Shown: in pieces, positions 60,701 to 64,000 of the stretch
Layout: every line of letters begins with the position of its first letter
How positions within the stretch are numbered: the first letter of the stretch is position 1
DNA from: Bacteroidia bacterium
GTDB lineage: Bacteria; Bacteroidota; Bacteroidia; Bacteroidales; CAJPTX01
NCBI GenBank assembly: GCA_905373475.1
Contig: CAJPTC010000012.1
Location: 3,939 to 67,938, forward strand
Reading direction: 5' to 3'
Length of the DNA: 64,000 nt
The notes under the pieces: model-generated
The model's input: only the letters and a program-made list of their open reading frames with translations
Databases searched by the model: none
What the model was told of the DNA's origin: nothing
Position numbers and translations under genes: made by a program

Positions 60701-63559
60701 GTCATCACCGATTATGTGCTTTCGTCCTTGCACATCCGCAATCTCCTCATTATCTACCAGAAGGCGCAACTGTGCACTCTCTGCTTGATCTGGGGACGTG
60801 GTCATCAATGCGTAGGTAACAAACTGAATTTTTGTCCCCACTGCGAGAGACGAGAGGTCTAGATTACAGAGTTCAAAACGACCGACATTATCACGCTGCT
60901 CAAATGGCGTATTCCAATCGCTTGGTGGCGTATCTGCAGATAAACGTATCGTATGCGAACCAATGGGAAGCCCAGTCCCTGCGGCAGTCTCTGCGCGCGC
61001 AAACTGCACGTTCTTACCACGAGTAATGTAAGTATACTTGAGAGGCCAGTTCACAAATGACTCAAAGTAGGGGAGTTGCGCTAAAGTCAGGCTAAGTTGC
61101 GCAGGCTTACCAGACACTACGGCGATACTTCTTGCACCAGCAAAACCATCAGCATGGTATGCACGTACAGCATAAACATTGCGCTCATTCTTTACATCTT
61201 CGTTTTTGAGCGTATACTCCGTAGCTGTAACCGTAGCCAATGGTTCGTACTGTTCTGTAGCCAAATTCAGACGTAGTACTTCATACTCTTTCGTCTCCTC
61301 TGTAGCCATCCATGTAAGTTTCCACCCTGCCGTAGTACAATATGCGTCCTCTAGATTGAGACGTTTCACTTGATGCATCACGGTAAAGGGGGCCTTCATC
61401 TTCTGTACAACTCCGTTTCTATCAGTTACACGGAGAAGCGCTTTATTGGTAGGTTTCAGCTCCGAAGGGAGGCGTACAGCCGAATGATGTGGGTATTCGC
61501 CAAGGTTCTGATAGGTCTTGCCGCCATCTACCGAGAGTTCCACACGTAGAGGGGCTACCATGTTTTCTGCGCGTAAATAAAACATCTCCCCAGGTTCGTA
61601 GATTTCTTCAGGAAGCGGAGAGAAGAGCTGAGGCTTTTGGAAATCGTAATACCAAACAACAGCGTAGGGCTGCGAATCGCCCATTTTTACGTCTGCCGCG
61701 ATGGAAATTGTTGTCTCCCCTACCGCAGGGTTATCAATAGTCACTTGTTCGATGTTGTCGACCTCATTGCGTGCACGTACAGCATTCTCGGTAGGAGCAT
61801 CTTTTTTCAATGTCCAAGGCAATACTGTAGCGCCACCGCAAACAACCGAGAGATCTAAGTCATTGATCAATGCCTTTTCCCCATGCGCATACTCCTTACG
61901 CGAAACAGGGTCATTCCAGCAAAGCATCACGCGCAACTGTTTTACACCTTCTGGAACATTTATTTTTACAGTCTTTGCAGCACTGCCAGACGCTATTTCA
62001 TCCGTAGTATACCACTTATTCTCCAGTACTTCTGCCGCAGCAATCGCATCGAGAATACCAAAACCATACTGATAGTCAGGACCAAGACGCCCCGCATCGC
62101 GCGCCGTGTTAGCCACTAACGCTTTTAAGAAGTAACTCAACGGAGTAGCACCACCATTCAATTGGCGATAACGTTGTGTAAGAAGCGCTAAATGACCTGT
62201 TACCGTGGGGCAAGCCATCGAGGTTCCGTCATAACGCTCATAGCGTTGATCATTTATCGTAGAGAAAACAGAAGCTCCTCTAGCACAGAGTGTTGGAAGA
62301 ATACGCCCATCGTCTGTCGGACCGTAGCTAGAGAATGATGTGGTAGTTCCGAATACATTGACAGCGCCCACACTAATTACATTCTTCATGTTGTTCGTGA
62401 GCGCTCCGTAGGTCATATTACATTTACCCTGTTCATTGCCTAGTGCATAAACGTGAGTGAGTGTGGGAGCTAATAGGGCAATAATGTCTGAGTTCTGATT
62501 GTGAAAAAAACTATAAGAGAATTTGTCAACCTGATTACAGAACCATTGTAAGGGAGCTCCGTAAGAGTTTTGTGTAAGAGAGATCTTTTCTTGTTTCCAA
62601 AGGTTGTACATTTCCTGCGCTACAGAGAGCCCGTTCGATTGTAGATCGAAATTGTTCGTCCAAAGTTCTGCTTCAGGAGCAATTCCTTTGCCTTGCTCAT
62701 CCAGCAAACCAGCGCCTATCACAGTACCAGCAACGTGCATTCCGTGTGCCTCAGATGCTGAAACGGGGTCTTCAAACTCTACACAATGGACACGGTTACC
62801 ATAATCTACGTGATCGCCCACATTGCTATCCCACAGTCCAATCTTTTCACCTTTCCCCGTTAGTCCACGTCCGCCCAAAGGCTGTGCGAGGCGAAGAAAT
62901 GTCCCACCGCTCAATTGTGCCGCTCCACGGTTGAGGAGTGCACGCGGTGGTTCGCACCACTGTATATAGGCTATTGCTTCGTTTTCGGCAAGGGCTTCCA
63001 GCTCTTCGCGCGTGGCGGTTACTGTTACCTCACGCAATGTTAATGACGGTTTACCATACTCTAGTGCTTTGGAGTCTAGAAGACGTTTTACATATTCCCA
63101 GCCGACACTCTCAAACCACGCGAGCGACATTTTGAACTTATCGCCCACTGCCACCCAGCTGGGTATCTCTGCTTTCTGGACAAAGGCTGAAGGAAGTTTC
63201 CATGCCCCGCGAATAGGCGTTACAACACGTAGTCCTGTGCCGAAAAAATCGCTAGGCTTCCCTCCTGGAGGTACAGAGGCATAATAAGCTCCATTCCCTA
63301 AATAATCGCCCAAGAGAACTCCTTTCTGAGACAATGCATTTGTCCACCCCTTCCCTTTTTCAAACTGAATGAGCACATTCAGCTTTTCACCAGCGGGCGT
63401 TCCGAGTTCCAGACTCGAAGTCTTAGACGCACTTCCACGTCTTGTGTGATTTACATTCGTCTCTAGGTAGACCTCACGATCTCCGAAACGAACCGCCTCT
63501 TGTGCTAAGGCAAACGTGCCAAAACACAAAGTGACGAGCAATAGAATATTTCGCTTCAT
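54776..63559 (-). CDS. Giant secreted subtilisin-like protease with T9SS sorting domain
   Basis: A 2927-residue exported protein. After a signal peptide (cleaved near ALA-QEA) and a pro-region comes a subtilase domain with Asp244 (GLWDSNVGDH), His272 (AHGMHVAGTV), the Asn region ALGNEQGK, and Ser447 (DGTSMACP). Later parts include CARDB-like units (about 1015-1095 and 1505-1595), a LamG-like domain (about 1645-1790), MBG/Big-like units (about 2050-2210), a carboxypeptidase-like unit (about 2220-2280), InlB-type repeats with KxWSDG (about 2300-2440 and 2610-2780) around a MAM or cleaved-adhesin-like domain (about 2450-2600), and a sorting domain with LMPNPFDSQL and a RIVKQ end. It likely digests proteins or binds surfaces outside the cell. 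Domain borders are estimates. Confidence 0.92.
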   Translation of the reverse strand: MKRNILLLVTLCFGTFALAQEAVRFGDREVYLETNVNHTRRGSASKTSSLELGTPAGEKLNVLIQFEKGKGWTNALSQKGVLLGDYLGNGAYYASVPPGGKPSDFFGTGLRVVTPIRGAWKLPSAFVQKAEIPSWVAVGDKFKMSLAWFESVGWEYVKRLLDSKALEYGKPSLTLREVTVTATREELEALAENEAIAYIQWCEPPRALLNRGAAQLSGGTFLRLAQPLGGRGLTGKGEKIGLWDSNVGDHVDYGNRVHCVEFEDPVSASEAHGMHVAGTVIGAGLLDEQGKGIAPEAELWTNNFDLQSNGLSVAQEMYNLWKQEKISLTQNSYGAPLQWFCNQVDKFSYSFFHNQNSDIIALLAPTLTHVYALGNEQGKCNMTYGALTNNMKNVISVGAVNVFGTTTSFSSYGPTDDGRILPTLCARGASVFSTINDQRYERYDGTSMACPTVTGHLALLTQRYRQLNGGATPLSYFLKALVANTARDAGRLGPDYQYGFGILDAIAAAEVLENKWYTTDEIASGSAAKTVKINVPEGVKQLRVMLCWNDPVSRKEYAHGEKALINDLDLSVVCGGATVLPWTLKKDAPTENAVRARNEVDNIEQVTIDNPAVGETTISIAADVKMGDSQPYAVVWYYDFQKPQLFSPLPEEIYEPGEMFYLRAENMVAPLRVELSVDGGKTYQNLGEYPHHSAVRLPSELKPTNKALLRVTDRNGVVQKMKAPFTVMHQVKRLNLEDAYCTTAGWKLTWMATEETKEYEVLRLNLATEQYEPLATVTATEYTLKNEDVKNERNVYAVRAYHADGFAGARSIAVVSGKPAQLSLTLAQLPYFESFVNWPLKYTYITRGKNVQFARAETAAGTGLPIGSHTIRLSADTPPSDWNTPFEQRDNVGRFELCNLDLSSLAVGTKIQFVTYALMTTSPDQAESAQLRLLVDNEEIADVQGRKHIIGDDGEHTYTWDLTPFAGKKVKLALETALYDKDNRFLILYYEVTRAIERPELFVQGIKPIEAKANMGAEKIAFTLRNNSSVTMKEVPVSVQVDGKVVYSNTLKDLTAFEDREVVCTADFSYDGVEGKKFEVVARADVEGDTDPSNNESRIEVYNKGNVILMPPVRYAFLGGQWLDIPRHDSIRVTGSARFTDMGGALENYREKENSTLLLLPQTPGRVIQVTFHEWDLGAGDTLSVYTNDVPRDLKLVKYPRTDVLGGQGKMRVFISEAANGGIAFQQWSRGNKPGKGWIADVKEVEMHNQWKLVALKEVVATDEKHATVEAAIENLLPVKLTNVAIVLAQDGKKKRYVIPTLAPKAVTNFTFPEQWEITPPMRMELQAELALDGDTTDNAASLTIVHDAFWPNGSIKNEKELYIARIGRYGGRSVECQPSAKISYTPWVKLPLYTQSNNLIKVDLNNKVDAKYASAKLRVWVDLDPSDNELKDAAPELTVVPTEEGKQSYQVAIDLSQVANLEAGKCRMRLMLASDEDYAKFKAGEAIEWGHVVDITAELTAAEHPLAKDLAVVDIVNLKSGSNLSADNKLEVKVRNNGFAAVEQVKLSLKVDGVEKQTKVFTQSVAPLGGEATIEWADAHVDLSALGKHEIEVTQTEKDGVSYNDQYLKTVYHLVPPSNNLYALEYQSSSSAPEGVRMPDFEIDPDEVNVTFEGWWRFDNKQSQVLIDAPGVWLAVPYKAKRYDDNTLVLVCGRTQANVTKLSVIKYGQWQHIAVTLEKKRDYEFGFNYTDTHIYVDGVEADCYQLDNDSFSVGEFTVSPVLSGAMGMFRVWDTDRSAQEIKDNRTKSVRKADGSLESDCMAEFTLTEGRLSLIASGDNHLGYLQSSDPSTVWIPIKRLIRSVEFEKQLLPSQYVAENKISIRVPSNFTAWNSVKLKFVEEWLNTKITQGGTPVTESTVLDFSAAGHTLAFKATIDDLFGKQMEQDFVVELLADRSSACDILKLSLLTAENPNLKTNVEVNDPSQEILLAPESTSSATPLDWKNLKVRFDAISPNASLYYGDKKIVPGTSKAFDLSQPKLLQVVAENGRDAKFYTLQLSLPQSITWDNAKLTLPYSGVPVALDATASSALACSYYTLDPSIATINAEGKLVTVGVGTTKIVALQNGNNIYQAATRVEREVEVTRVPLTITMKPATMAQGDKLPTFQFEYAGLQFAETEQLYRPHYVVKLADGKFWNASMPALRQGSYEVIPADYTTPYLQGAYTVTCKPGTLTVTAPTTAQEVTITLCDDQNTPLENATLWCGKTKYLSDATGKVTMFLLPNKYTCRAMKEGYTPATTSFEVKDEKLAQTLILAKYAHSLTYTADDNGLIIGAAVQRVATGGTGTAVVAAPKSLAYRFKQWSDGKMEAARTEVDVKADIAVKAEFEEAIYSISYTVSEGGEFETGTQAQQKVAYGKDAAPVTVKAKPGYRFLSWSDGNTELTRHDKAIENDAELVAIFMQPYSIAWKENFDFGTKVLQHWLIDPPTIGRGWVLRPKNMIHKLHTGEGTVLMIDPKSEELYYTGRVYSPWLSLENRANANVKLSFQSWFGIPLGFGATAVLQYQFEDNNWVDAATMTASTGEEVTFALTDAQLTGHSLVRFRWVFTNTSFESWWAIDDILVQYDPAPADAITLTYVAGDNGSVHEKGSTKPPSDKIVLVTNAANTQVVEALPASGYSFEKWSDGVTTAERTDNAFVHVRAIFKRIEQPKHTVTYSAGEHGRIEGLSYQQVEHGMSSEVVVAIPDAGFKFLKWSDKSIQNPRTDVVESDITVEALFAEAAFQYALQYDTPEHGKIVVVQDGNELSSGAKIEPNTSITITAVPDTDYKIESLTVNGIDFDSGESLVVKGDVTIAASFVSTPKTPEAVEESRTFANVRLMPNPFDSQLRITSYELRGEYTLLNVQGVVFASGVLEGSETFINTSSFPAGMYLLRLSAENGVTRTYRIVKQ

Positions 63560-63585
63560 TAGTACAAAACATTAAATAGACTTTC

Positions 63586-63593
63586 CAAATTTA
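63586..63593 (-). promoter_or_regulatory. -7 promoter element for the subtilase gene
   Basis: TAAATTTG on the minus strand fits TAnnTTTG, 27 bases before the ATG. Confidence 0.65.
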
Positions 63594-63735
63594 ATGATTC
63601 TCTTTATAGCCTTAAGATTTTGATAAAACGAAATATGCGTATAGACGCTTTATAAAAAGTCGAAAAAAGGCACGAATTTGCATCGTGCTATGAAAAAATT
63701 GCACGCAGTGCGAATAATACACGTCATGAGACGGC

Positions 63736-63755
63736 GGGCGAGGCGTGCCTCGCTC
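63736..63755. repeat. GC palindrome family P1, copy 7 (one arm changed)
   Basis: GGGCGAGGCGTGCCTCGCTC, one base off in the right arm. Confidence 0.8.
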
Positions 63756-63825
63756 GTTCCCGATATATGGGGTTGTTCTGGCAATATCGTAAATGAGACA
63801 GTTCGCGCCTTTGGCGCGATTGTAG

Positions 63826-63845
63826 GGGCGAGGCATGCCTCGCCC
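63826..63845. repeat. GC palindrome family P1, copy 8
   Basis: Perfect palindrome preceded by GTAG and, just before it, CGCGCCTTTGGCGCG, a small hairpin also part of the composite unit. Confidence 0.9.
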
Positions 63846-63886
63846 GCCAATGCTCTAACGTAATGGCGTCGCCTGATTCGCCCGCC

Positions 63887-63952
63887 GTGTGCGTCGCACA
63901 CGAATTGTGATTATTCTCTATATCTATTCTGCGGGCGAGGCGTATCTCGCCC
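63887..63952. repeat. P2 palindrome, shared tail and P1 copy 9 (diverged)
   Basis: GTGTGCGTCGCACACG, then the tail ATTGTGATTATTCTCTATAT and CTATTCTGC, then a damaged P1 (GGGCGAGGCGTATCTCGCCC). The order and tail equal those at 51556-51621. Confidence 0.8.
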
Positions 63953-64000
63953 GTTAAATGCGCCTTTGGCGTATATTCGGTTAATGCCTTATTCACGTCG

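Larger units (their letters stand above)
63560..64000. other. Repeat-rich intergenic region at the window end
   Basis: This 441-base gap has the subtilase promoter at its left end and then three P1 palindromes and one P2 palindrome with a shared tail. Open frames here come from the stop-free palindromes and are not taken as genes. Confidence 0.7.

Noticed and set aside
1..64000. CRISPR array
   Set aside because: The repeats are palindromes at irregular spacing in several families; no regular repeat-spacer pattern and no cas gene.

Overview
The window looks like the chromosome of a Bacteroidales bacterium, most like the Porphyromonadaceae. The grounds are two proteins with type IX secretion (T9SS) C-terminal sorting domains, neighbouring PorX and SprE/PorW homologues, a GLPGLI protein, many SPII lipoproteins, and TAnnTTTG -7 promoter elements in front of many genes. 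No species is claimed. The window starts inside prfB and ends in a repeat-rich gap.

Layout. 1-5.1 kb: end of prfB, a lipoprotein, rfbBA (dTDP-sugar synthesis), an orphan half HsdS and an 820-base repeat-filled gap. 5.1-17 kb: a PLP aminotransferase, a T9SS cargo protein, the tight fbp-pyk-GNAT-lolD-trmN6 cluster, a TlpA-like thioredoxin protein, a secreted EEP-fold hydrolase, an RRM protein and yggS. 17-20.5 kb: three tandem paralogous lipoproteins of unknown function and a lipoprotein-like gene remnant. 20.5-28.9 kb: the sigma-54 activator-lptE-TPR-secG operon, an ECF sigma/membrane anti-sigma pair, a CAP lipoprotein, a DEDDy exonuclease, a GLPGLI protein and an unrecognised protein. 28.9-35.2 kb: tRNA-Arg(CCG), an FKBP lipoprotein, a DUF3127 protein with an SSB-like tail, a beta-helix lipoprotein, mnmH, ddl and nfo. 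35.4-41.5 kb: sprE/porW, porX, tsaE and a DoxX-like membrane protein. 41.7-51.3 kb: polA with a degenerate proofreading domain, facing an operon of three FKBP lipoproteins plus sbcD and sbcC. 51.3-64 kb: a fused type IIG-like restriction-methylation gene between repeat clusters, then a 2927-residue secreted subtilase with a T9SS sorting domain.

How the genes work together. Several loci serve the envelope and export: lolD, lptE, secG, FKBP lipoproteins, ddl, rfbBA, and the T9SS factors SprE/PorW and PorX with two likely cargo proteins. A second group handles DNA: polA, sbcCD, nfo, the DEDDy exonuclease, the DUF3127 protein and two restriction loci.

The most unusual structure is a set of GC-rich palindromes (core GGGCGAGGCATGCCTCGCCC). 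They cluster around the half HsdS gene, the type IIG gene and the subtilase. One copy lies in frame inside the type IIG gene, between the presumed catalytic Asp and the Glu-x-Lys of its nuclease domain. The core has no stop codon in any frame. A different palindrome sits in frame near the C-terminus of the same protein. All functions here are read from sequence motifs only; no database search was possible.
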